In this document: positions 1 through 6,603 of the stretch, piece by piece
Layout: each line of letters starts with the position of its first letter
How positions within the stretch are numbered: the stretch's first letter is position 1
DNA from: an uncultured Roseburia sp.
Lineage (GTDB): Bacteria; Bacillota; Clostridia; Lachnospirales; Lachnospiraceae
Reading direction: 5' to 3'
NCBI GenBank assembly: GCA_946055175.1
Contig: CAMGET010000013.1
Span: forward strand, 1 to 11,757
Length of the DNA: 11,757 bases
The notes under the pieces: generated by a model
What the model was told of the DNA's origin: nothing
Seen by the model: the letters and a program-made list of their open reading frames with translations, nothing else
The model's database searches: none
Position numbers and translations under genes: made by a program

Positions 1-557
1 GACAAATTGATATGTGTCCCTGTCTGGGTCAGTTCTGTATAAATCAAGTCAGAAGCAATGGCATTTATCCGCTTTGCATAGCGGGAGCTTTTTGTAGTGA
101 ATTCAGCATCCTTTCCGAAAAGCTTATCAATTTTGGTAACTTTTGCTGCCTTAAGCAGGTTTTCATTTTTTTCTAAGGTGCCATCAGAATTTACAGTAAT
201 ACCGACATCTTTTAATTCATCTGCATATTCTTTTGCTAGATTTTTTAATTGCTTTGCATAGCGTTTTAAAGAATAATCACCGGAACCTCCTGAAGACTCT
301 AGTGCATGATTGTATGTCTCCAAAAAGGCAGAAACGCTGGAATAGATATTTGCACCGTCAGTAGTATCTTCTTCGTAATTGAAATTACGGAGTTTACGTA
401 CCGCGGTACGAAGTGCTTGCGCATCAGCTTGAGAGAGTGTGCCGGCTGACATTTCCTTACGCTTGCTGTCAGTTGCGGCATCCCGGTTACTTTTATAAAA
501 ACTGCGAAGATAATATGATTCACTTAAACTTACTGCGGTATTTGCGGTAGCTGCCAT
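1..557 (-). CDS. FliD C-terminal-like protein, putative flagellar-regulon member (partial)
   Basis: The first 185 residues are visible; the 3' end lies beyond the left edge. The ATG at 557 is chosen because GAAAGG (572-567) ends 9 nt before it. An in-frame ATG at 566 directly abuts that site and is less likely. There is no signal peptide or membrane segment. The N-terminus is Ala/Ser/Thr-rich and polar, residues 40-60 look helical (LSQADAQALRTAVRKL), and residues 70-84 hold a helix ending FLETYNHAL. Residues 117-135 read DVGITVNSDGTLEKNENLL, followed by a LFG segment at 146-148. That order recalls the C-terminal region of flagellar cap proteins (FliD: a long helix, then 'GI..n.DGtL..d...L', then 'lF'). 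Full FliD proteins are much longer at the N-terminus, so this is not an ordinary FliD. A sigma-D-like promoter upstream fits a flagellar role. The family assignment is inference from pattern. Confidence 0.6.
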   Translation of the reverse strand, partial: MAATANTAVSLSESYYLRSFYKSNRDAATDSKRKEMSAGTLSQADAQALRTAVRKLRNFNYEEDTTDGANIYSSVSAFLETYNHALESSGGSGDYSLKRYAKQLKNLAKEYADELKDVGITVNSDGTLEKNENLLKAAKVTKIDKLFGKDAEFTTKSSRYAKRINAIASDLIYTELTQTGTHINL

Positions 558-595
558 AGCATTCATCCTTTCTCTGACGGATTCTGATATTTCAT

Positions 596-622
596 ATTTC
601 GACAGAAAAATGGAAAACTTTA
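596..622 (-). promoter_or_regulatory. Sigma-D/FliA-type promoter for the minus-strand gene
   Basis: Reading the minus strand, TAAA (622-619) is followed by exactly 15 nt and then GTCGAAAT (603-596). The flagellar sigma consensus in Bacillus is TAAA-N15-GCCGATAT, so the -35 matches fully and the -10 matches 6 of 8 positions, including the CGA core. Transcription would start near 589, giving a leader of about 30 nt that carries the GAAAGG ribosome binding site. No convincing sigma-A pair was found in this orientation. Confidence 0.5.
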
Positions 623-625
623 GAA

Positions 626-654
626 TGGACTCTAAAAATGAAGAGTGCTATAAT
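626..654 (+). promoter_or_regulatory. Sigma-A extended -10 promoter of the nfeD-HD-GYP operon
   Basis: A perfect TATAAT (649-654) is preceded by TG plus one base (646-648), which makes an extended -10. A TGGACT -35 (4 of 6 to TTGACA) lies at 626-631 with a 17-nt spacer. Predicted start of transcription is near 661, about 33 nt before the nfeD-like ATG. The promoter lies back to back with the minus-strand sigma-D-like site, only 3 nt from its -35. Confidence 0.7.
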
Positions 655-693
655 AGCAACAAATGATAAAATGGTGTGAGGAGGTTCTTTCAT

Positions 694-1158
694 ATGGAAA
701 TTATTATTTGGCTTGTTTTAGTCGTTTTATTTATCGGTGTAGAGATTGCAACTGTGGGATTGACTTCTATCTGGTTCGCAGGCGGAGCACTGGCAGCACT
801 GATTTTTTCACTTTTGGGAATCAATATTTTCTGGCAAATTGCGATTTTTGTAGTAGTGTCTGCAATTCTTATACTATTTACAAGACCATGGGCATTAAAG
901 TATTTTAAACCACGACTGGTAAAGACAAATTATGAAACAGTAATTGGAGTAGATGTTTGTCTGACGGAAAGCGTGGATAATCTCCGTGGCACAGGTACAG
1001 CTTTGTACAAGGGGCAGGAATGGTCTGCAAGAGCATACAATGAAGAAAAGACATTTGAAGCAGGTACGATTGTGACAGTAAAGGAAATCCGAGGCGTAAC
1101 GCTTTATGTAGATGACAGCTCGCATATGCCGAAAAAAGAAGAGGATACGCAGGAGTAA
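694..1158 (+). CDS. Short NfeD-like membrane protein with OB-fold tail
   Basis: This 154-residue protein has three hydrophobic segments (about residues 3-24, 26-43 and 46-63), then a soluble C-terminal domain (about 77-140) predicted to be an NfeD-type OB fold. The pattern GTGTALYKGQEWSARA around residue 110 (W110), followed by AGTIVTVKEIRGVTLYV, is characteristic of NfeD family tails. The length fits the short NfeD1b class without the ClpP-like protease domain. These proteins usually pair with a stomatin/flotillin (SPFH) protein in membrane microdomains, but no SPFH gene follows here. The ATG at 694 is chosen because GAGGAGG (678-684) lies 9 nt upstream; a GTG at 676 would overlap that site. 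It is the first gene of a tight operon, with 4 nt before the dehydrogenase. Family call is solid; role in this organism is unknown. Confidence 0.85.
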   Translation: MEIIIWLVLVVLFIGVEIATVGLTSIWFAGGALAALIFSLLGINIFWQIAIFVVVSAILILFTRPWALKYFKPRLVKTNYETVIGVDVCLTESVDNLRGTGTALYKGQEWSARAYNEEKTFEAGTIVTVKEIRGVTLYVDDSSHMPKKEEDTQE

Positions 1159-1162
1159 TCGT

Positions 1163-2113
1163 ATGAAAATTGTTTTTTTGGATGTAAAAACCATTGGTGA
1201 AGATATTGATTTATCGGGTTTTGAACGTTTGGGAGAAGTGGTAAAATATGGATTCTCTTCGCCGGAGGAAGCAAGAGTTCGTACAAGGGATGCGGATGTG
1301 ATTATCCTCAATAAGGTTGTGATTAATGAACAGTCGATTGGTGAGGCTGAGCATTTGAAATTGGTCTGTGTAACAGCAACAGGTACTAATAATTTGGATA
1401 AAGAATATTTGGAAAAACGTGGAATCGAATGGCGCAATGTAGCGGGATATTCTACGGAAACCGTAGCACAACATACGTTTGCACTTCTATTTTTCCTGTT
1501 GGAAAAGCTGGCTTACTATGATGAATATGTGAAGTCAGAACGCTATATTGGCGATACCGTATTTACGCATTTCCAGAACGTATTTCATGAGCTTTCCGGA
1601 AAAACATGGGGAATTATCGGACTTGGAGCGATCGGACGCAGGGTGGCTGATATTGCAAAGCTTTTTGGCTGCCGTGTTATTTATTATTCCACTTCCGGAA
1701 AAAATACTCAGGCAGGGTATGAAAGAGTAGATTTTGACACATTATTAAAAGAATCAGATATCGTTTCTGTGCATGCACCACTTACTGTGGAAACGGAAGG
1801 GCTTATGAATAAAGCTGCGTTTGACAGGATGAAAGAAAGTGCCATTTTCTTAAATCTGGGCAGAGGACCGATTGTAGTAGAAGAAGATTTGGCAGAGGCG
1901 CTGGAGAGCGGTTCCATTGCGGCAGCAGGCTTGGATGTGCTTAAAGTGGAACCGATGAGTGAGACGAATCCTCTTCGCCGTATCAAGGACAGTGACAGGC
2001 TGATTATTACGCCGCATATTGCATGGGCAAGTATCGAAGCAAGAACCCGGCTGATGAAAATTATTGAAGGCCAGGTCCGGGATTTTTTAAACGATAGAGA
2101 AGTGACAGAGTAA
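1163..2113 (+). CDS. D-isomer-specific 2-hydroxyacid dehydrogenase (NAD-dependent)
   Basis: This 316-residue enzyme is the normal size for the family that interconverts a D-2-hydroxyacid and its 2-oxoacid using NAD(H) in the cytoplasm. The Rossmann motif GLGAIG is at 153-158 after the STETVAQHTFALLF helix. The three family catalytic residues are visible: Arg234 in NLGRGP, Glu263 in DVLKVEP and His285 in TPHIAWAS. The catalytic residues and the AWAS ending after His resemble hydroxypyruvate/glycerate dehydrogenase-like members, but substrate cannot be read from the sequence. The start at 1163 has AGGAG (1151-1155) 7 nt upstream; an in-frame ATG at 1112 lies inside the nfeD-like gene and is rejected. 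The stop is followed after 1 nt by the LtaS-like gene, so the two are probably translationally coupled. Confidence 0.9.
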   Translation: MKIVFLDVKTIGEDIDLSGFERLGEVVKYGFSSPEEARVRTRDADVIILNKVVINEQSIGEAEHLKLVCVTATGTNNLDKEYLEKRGIEWRNVAGYSTETVAQHTFALLFFLLEKLAYYDEYVKSERYIGDTVFTHFQNVFHELSGKTWGIIGLGAIGRRVADIAKLFGCRVIYYSTSGKNTQAGYERVDFDTLLKESDIVSVHAPLTVETEGLMNKAAFDRMKESAIFLNLGRGPIVVEEDLAEALESGSIAAAGLDVLKVEPMSETNPLRRIKDSDRLIITPHIAWASIEARTRLMKIIEGQVRDFLNDREVTE

Positions 2114-2114
2114 A

Positions 2115-4046
2115 ATGAAGATTAGATTGAAGTTTGAACGAGAGGACGTGTACTGGATTATCGCCATCTTCGTTTTTTCCATCGTGCTGTTTCTTAGGAC
2201 GCCATTTTCAATAGGGGTGTTGATTGGATTTTTGGCAGCTTATGTGGGAATTAAATGGCTGGTAATCGAATGGAAGGGTTCTTTGGTCTGGTTGTGGACT
2301 GCTGCCGGTATTTTTCTTAGCAGCATTTTTTCCACTTATATGGTACAGTACCTTTTGTTGGATGCGAACTTACGGGCAAACATTACAGATTCCAAATTAA
2401 GACTTAATATTTTATGTTGTATGGTGCTGTACACAGGTGTGCAGGTCATTACGAATCATCTGCAACTGACCTGTATTATTTCCCACCTGACATTGATGCT
2501 TTTGGCAGGAATCAATTACTTTGTATATATGTTCCGGGGAAATGAGTTTATTTTCAGTGATATCCGTTCCGTTTCTACCGGCTTAAGTGTTGCCGGAAAC
2601 TATGAATTTACTCTGGATGAGCGGGCGGTTTATGTGATTTTACTTTCTACACTTTACATTTCATTCATTCGAAAATGCAATGTGTCTTTTGTAAACCATA
2701 AAATTTGGATGCGTGTTGTTTGTATTTCACTTGTGCTTGCAGGAAGTCTTTATCTTGCAAAGGCAACAGAAAGTATTGTAACAGAAACCTGGGAGCAGAA
2801 GGGCTCTTACCGAAATGGTTATGTGCTGAATTTCCTTTTGAGCATCCGTGATTATTTTGTACAACCGCCGGAAGGCTATTCAAAAGAAGCGGTAGAGGCA
2901 CTGGAAGCAATGTATAGCATTGGGGAAGAAGTAACAGAAGAGAAGCCTACGATTATTGCTATCATGAGTGAATCGTATGCTGATTTGACTACAATCGGTG
3001 CATTTGCAACCAATGAAGAGGTGACACCGTACTTTGATTCCTTACAGGAAAATGTCGTTCGCGGTTATGCATTGTCATCGGTGTTTGGTGCGAAAACATC
3101 GAATTGTGAATGGGAATTTCTCACTGGTAACACGATGGCCTTTTTGCCGAGTGGCTCGGTTGTGTATCAGCAGTACATTAGCGAAGAACCAACTTCGCTG
3201 GTGTCTGATTTGAAAAATTATGGCTATACCTGTGTGGCAATGCATCCATACTACGAGACCGGTTGGAGCAGAAATCTTGTGTATCCGGATTTAGGCTTTG
3301 ACGAGATGTATTTTATCAATCATTTTGATGAGGATGCGTTACTACGAAAATATATTTCAGATCAGGAATTTTACGAAAAGATTATCGAACGCTATGAGAG
3401 TAAGGCAAAAAATGAGAACTTATTTATTATGGGAATCTCCATGCAGAACCATGGCGGATATACAGAGAAATATGATAATTTTGCAGAAAAAATCCGGGTT
3501 TTGGCAGGGAACTATCCGGATGCAAACCAATATTTGTCTCTGCTGAATGAAAGTGATAAAGCATTGGAATACCTGATTCGTTATTTTGAAAATGTGGAAG
3601 AACCGGTTGAAATCGTATTTTTTGGAGACCATCAGCCAAGTTTAAGAACCGATTTTTATAAAAGATTGAATGGAAAAGGCTTATCAGGTCTGACTATCAC
3701 AGAATTGCAGAACCTTTATAAAGTGCCATTTTTTATTTGGACCAATTACGAGAGTGAGGAAGAGGAAATACCTATTACCAGCTTAAATTATTTGTCTACA
3801 TTGGCACTGGAACGCGCGGGACTTCCATTACCGGCTTATAACCGATTCTTGAAAAGTATGATGGAATATGTACCGGCAATTAATTCCAGAGGTTTTTATT
3901 CTGCGGCAGAAGGAAGGTATAAATACTTGTCGGAAGCAGAAGGAGAAGAAATCGACTGGATTCGACAATATGAGACATTGCAGTATAATAATATGTTTGA
4001 TAGGGAAGGGCAGAGTAAGTTTTTTTTCCCATATCTAACGAAATAA
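2115..4046 (+). CDS. LtaS-family membrane sulfatase / phosphoglycerol transferase
   Basis: This 643-residue protein has an N-terminal membrane part (hydrophobic segments near residues 12-27, 31-50, 57-77, 98-112, 119-139, 170-185 and 199-216) and an extracellular sulfatase-fold domain from about 276. Residues equivalent to the LtaS active site can be placed: Glu286 (IAIMSES), nucleophile Thr328 (GAKTSNCEWE), His446 (MQNHGG), and Asp505/His506 (FFGDHQP). LtaS enzymes move glycerophosphate from phosphatidylglycerol to build lipoteichoic acid at the outer membrane face; relatives add phosphoglycerol to other glycans. The membrane part is longer than the five helices of Staphylococcus LtaS, so the glycan acceptor may differ. 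The ATG is 1 nt after the preceding stop with only a weak AGAG upstream, suggesting coupled translation. A 12-nt gap leads to the HD-GYP gene. Confidence 0.85.
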   Translation: MKIRLKFEREDVYWIIAIFVFSIVLFLRTPFSIGVLIGFLAAYVGIKWLVIEWKGSLVWLWTAAGIFLSSIFSTYMVQYLLLDANLRANITDSKLRLNILCCMVLYTGVQVITNHLQLTCIISHLTLMLLAGINYFVYMFRGNEFIFSDIRSVSTGLSVAGNYEFTLDERAVYVILLSTLYISFIRKCNVSFVNHKIWMRVVCISLVLAGSLYLAKATESIVTETWEQKGSYRNGYVLNFLLSIRDYFVQPPEGYSKEAVEALEAMYSIGEEVTEEKPTIIAIMSESYADLTTIGAFATNEEVTPYFDSLQENVVRGYALSSVFGAKTSNCEWEFLTGNTMAFLPSGSVVYQQYISEEPTSLVSDLKNYGYTCVAMHPYYETGWSRNLVYPDLGFDEMYFINHFDEDALLRKYISDQEFYEKIIERYESKAKNENLFIMGISMQNHGGYTEKYDNFAEKIRVLAGNYPDANQYLSLLNESDKALEYLIRYFENVEEPVEIVFFGDHQPSLRTDFYKRLNGKGLSGLTITELQNLYKVPFFIWTNYESEEEEIPITSLNYLSTLALERAGLPLPAYNRFLKSMMEYVPAINSRGFYSAAEGRYKYLSEAEGEEIDWIRQYETLQYNNMFDREGQSKFFFPYLTK

Positions 4047-4058
4047 GGGGAATAAAGG

Positions 4059-5498
4059 ATGAGGTATATACGAATTGAGGAAGCAGAACCGGGGATGCTT
4101 TTAGCAAAGGGGGTATTTGACGAATATAGCCGCATGCTGATTGCAAAAAAACGTCCGATTACTGCAGAGTATATCGAAAAATTAAAAGAAAGAGGCTATC
4201 TCGGATTCTATATTGAAGATGAGTTTTCAAGAGGCATCGAGATAGAGGAAACGATTAGCGTCGAACTTAGAAACAGGGGAGCTGAGGCTTTACGTAAGAA
4301 AGATATCGATGCGAGTCTGCAGGTAGCTAAGGATGTGGTAAAGCAGATATTAGCCAGTGGTTCCATTACATTAGATATGGTAGACTTGCGGACCTTTGAT
4401 GATTATACCTACCGCCATTCTGTAAATGTTGCTGTTTTATCAACTGTAATTGGGATGGGGCTTGGTCTAAAACAGGATGCACTAAATGACTTGTGCGTAG
4501 GTGCGATGTTTCATGATATGGGAAAGCTCATGATTGATCCTGAGGTTTTAAATAAGCCGGGACGATTGACAAAGGAAGAATTCAAGCTTATAAAAATGCA
4601 TCCGCAACTGTCTGTTGAATTGTTGGCAGAGCGTTGGAATGTTTCTTTAGATGCAAAAAGAGCCATTCTTTTTCATCATGAAAATGAAGATGGAAGCGGC
4701 TATCCAAACGGACTTTCGAAAGATAAAATTCCGTTTTTTGCAAAAATTATTCATGTAGCAGATGTTTATGACGCTTTAACATCTAAGCGACCATACAAAG
4801 ATCCTTATACACCGTCAGAGGCAATTGAATATTTGATGGGTGGCTGTGATATTTTATTTAACAGGCAGGTGGTAACAACCTTTTTAAAATGGGTGCCTGT
4901 TTATCCGAAAGGGGTATTGGTAAAGCTTTCCGATGGAAGGGAAGGTCTTGTCTATGAAAATACCAGTAACCCGCTTCGCCCCAAAATCCGCCTACGAAAT
5001 GGGGAACTACTAGACTTGGGAGATGAAAGGAAAAACCTACATATTACGATTAATCCAAACAGTTCAGTGGAAGCAGATTACAGCAATGAGATGGCAGCAA
5101 TTGACACCAGTAAGAGCGATAGCAGACCGATTGTACTTGCAGTAGATGATACAATTATGACGTTACAAATGGTAAGAAACATTTGTGAGACACAGTTTCG
5201 GGTGGTTATGGCAAAGACCGGAAAGGAAGCAATTTCTTACATACATAAAAATGGAATGCCGGCTGTGATATTAATGGATGTAGTTCTGCCGGGAGTTGAT
5301 GGAATTGAGACGGCTCGGACCATCCGCCAGCTATTTGAGGAACCTGCACCCATTATTTTCCTTACCGCTTTGTCGGATCGCGAAACGGTTGAAAGGTGTA
5401 AGAAAGTAGGGGCAGCGGATTATATTGTAAAACCATTCCGGCCATCCTATCTGATAGGACGAATCAGGGTAGCATTGGGGTTGGAGAGAGACGCGTAA
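4059..5498 (+). CDS. HD-GYP c-di-GMP phosphodiesterase with C-terminal receiver domain
   Basis: This 479-residue cytoplasmic protein has three parts. Residues 1-70 form an N-terminal domain common in clostridial HD-GYP proteins (IEEAEPGMLLAKGVFD). Residues about 105-275 are the HD-GYP domain: H120, HD at 152-153 in FHDMGK, HHE at 206-208, and GYP at 214-216 within DGSGYPNG. All signature residues are present, so hydrolysis of cyclic di-GMP (to pGpG or GMP) is expected. Residues 280-330 form a short beta-rich region. Residues about 357-475 are a receiver: acidic pair Asp363/364, phosphoacceptor Asp407 (LMDVVLPG), Thr436 and Lys458 (KPF). In RpfG-type proteins the receiver is at the N-terminus; here it is last. 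AGGGG at 4046-4050 is 8 nt before the ATG. It is the last gene before the 5501-5535 terminator. Its kinase partner is not encoded alongside. Confidence 0.92.
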   Translation: MRYIRIEEAEPGMLLAKGVFDEYSRMLIAKKRPITAEYIEKLKERGYLGFYIEDEFSRGIEIEETISVELRNRGAEALRKKDIDASLQVAKDVVKQILASGSITLDMVDLRTFDDYTYRHSVNVAVLSTVIGMGLGLKQDALNDLCVGAMFHDMGKLMIDPEVLNKPGRLTKEEFKLIKMHPQLSVELLAERWNVSLDAKRAILFHHENEDGSGYPNGLSKDKIPFFAKIIHVADVYDALTSKRPYKDPYTPSEAIEYLMGGCDILFNRQVVTTFLKWVPVYPKGVLVKLSDGREGLVYENTSNPLRPKIRLRNGELLDLGDERKNLHITINPNSSVEADYSNEMAAIDTSKSDSRPIVLAVDDTIMTLQMVRNICETQFRVVMAKTGKEAISYIHKNGMPAVILMDVVLPGVDGIETARTIRQLFEEPAPIIFLTALSDRETVERCKKVGAADYIVKPFRPSYLIGRIRVALGLERDA

Positions 5499-5500
5499 AA

Positions 5501-5535
5501 AGGCGCATCTGCCTATTTGGCAGATGCCTTTTTTT
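5501..5535 (+). terminator. Intrinsic terminator after the HD-GYP gene
   Basis: A perfect 9-bp GC-rich stem pairs GCATCTGCC (5505-5513) with GGCAGATGC (5519-5527) around a TATTT loop. Seven T residues follow at 5529-5535. The hairpin starts within 10 nt of the HD-GYP stop codon, so it closes the operon that begins at 626. Confidence 0.9.
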
Positions 5536-5545
5536 GTGCTACAAT
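5517..5545 (+). promoter_or_regulatory. Promoter of the sensory operon, embedded in the terminator
   Basis: TTGGCA (5517-5522, 5 of 6 to TTGACA) and TACAAT (5540-5545, 5 of 6 to TATAAT) are separated by 17 nt. TG at 5537-5538 plus one base gives an extended -10. The -35 lies in the loop and right arm of the preceding terminator and its U-tract falls in the spacer. Predicted start is near 5552, leaving a leader of about 27 nt. Confidence 0.65.
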
Positions 5546-5578
5546 CATTTTTAGAATGGATGAAAATGGGGGACAGCT

Positions 5579-6598
5579 ATGAATAATTTTTTTCGAAAAA
5601 TGGAAACCATAGCCATAGTTTTGGGGGCGTGCTTTTTCTTCACAGCCTGTACAAAGTCACAAGAGCAGGTATTGCCGGTACAGGAAGAAAACAAACTTGT
5701 AGTTTACACTTCCCATAAGGAAGAAGTATATGAACCTATTATCAAGGAGTTTGAGGAGAGAACCGGCATTTGGGTGGAACTGCATACCGGCGGTACATCC
5801 GAGCTTTTGGAAGAGATAGCGGAAGGAAACGGAGAATTTACCTGCGATATCATGTTTGGAGGAGGAATCGAGAGCTATAGTGCTTATAGCGACTATTTCA
5901 AACCTTATGTGTGCGGCAGAAACAATAGCATTAAAAAGCAGTACCGCAGTAAAGACGGAAGCTATACGGCATTTACGGAACTGCCGATTGTGTTTATCTA
6001 TAACAATAAACTGGTAGACAGCGGACAGGCTCCGACAGGCTGGCAGGAACTGTTTTATCAGTCTTGGCAGGGAAACATTGCCTTTGGTGATCCATTGAAA
6101 TCCGGAAGCAGTTATACCATGCTGGTAACCTTGATTCAGGCCATGGGGATGGAAGAGGATGTGACTTTGAAACAATTTGCAAGGGCATTGGAATATAAGG
6201 TATCTGCCGGTTCCAAAGAGGCAGTCGATGAGGTGTCTAGTGGTGCTAAGGCAATTGGACTTACCTTAGAGGAAACTGCACTAAAGGCCATCGACAATGG
6301 CGCAGATATTTCAATTGTATATCCAAAAGACGGTACGAGTACCGTGCCGGACGGATGTGCGATTGTGATAGGAACAAAACACGAAGAAAATGCAAAGCAG
6401 TTTATTGAATTTATTGTTGGGGATGATGTGCAGCAACTGGCAGTAGACCGGCTTCACAGGAGGTCTGTATTGGAAAACTTACAGCAAACGGGGGACGAAA
6501 GCCTTAAAGTGCTGAATTATGATGTGGAATGGGCAGGAGCGCATCGGGAAGAAATTTTAAAGAGCTGGGCGGATATTATAGCGGAACAGGGCAGGTAG
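5579..6598 (+). CDS. AfuA/PgtC/FbpA-like solute-binding lipoprotein, probable sensor accessory
   Basis: This 339-residue protein has a lipoprotein signal peptide (hydrophobic 10-23, lipobox FTAC, lipidated Cys24) and should be anchored on the outer membrane face. The mature part has the layout of the ferric/polyamine/sugar-phosphate binding cluster: LVVYTSHKEE (40-49), GGGIESY (94-100), DPLKSGSSYT (171-180) and YPKDGTSTVPDG (248-259). The adjacent tyrosine pair typical of iron binders is not seen where it should fall (about 224-250), so an organic solute is likelier. No permease or ATPase gene follows; the next genes are a histidine kinase 5 nt later and its regulator. That makes a ligand-reporting role, as for PgtC of Salmonella, the best inference. 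A G-rich ribosome binding site (GGGGG, 5568-5572) is 6 nt before the ATG. Confidence 0.82.
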   Translation: MNNFFRKMETIAIVLGACFFFTACTKSQEQVLPVQEENKLVVYTSHKEEVYEPIIKEFEERTGIWVELHTGGTSELLEEIAEGNGEFTCDIMFGGGIESYSAYSDYFKPYVCGRNNSIKKQYRSKDGSYTAFTELPIVFIYNNKLVDSGQAPTGWQELFYQSWQGNIAFGDPLKSGSSYTMLVTLIQAMGMEEDVTLKQFARALEYKVSAGSKEAVDEVSSGAKAIGLTLEETALKAIDNGADISIVYPKDGTSTVPDGCAIVIGTKHEENAKQFIEFIVGDDVQQLAVDRLHRRSVLENLQQTGDESLKVLNYDVEWAGAHREEILKSWADIIAEQGR

Positions 6599-6603
6599 CA
6601 GAA

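Noticed and set aside
558..693. A possible riboswitch or small RNA in the divergent intergenic region
   Set aside because: The 136 bp are filled by two promoters and two ribosome binding sites, and no stable hairpin was found.
895..1437. A 180-codon open frame on the minus strand across the nfeD-like and dehydrogenase genes
   Set aside because: It lies antisense to two genes with clear family motifs, has a biased cysteine/phenylalanine/serine-rich composition and no recognisable domain.
5657..6175. A 172-codon open frame on the minus strand inside the first binding-protein gene
   Set aside because: It is fully antisense to a gene with conserved motifs and a signal peptide, and its composition looks like a frame shadow.
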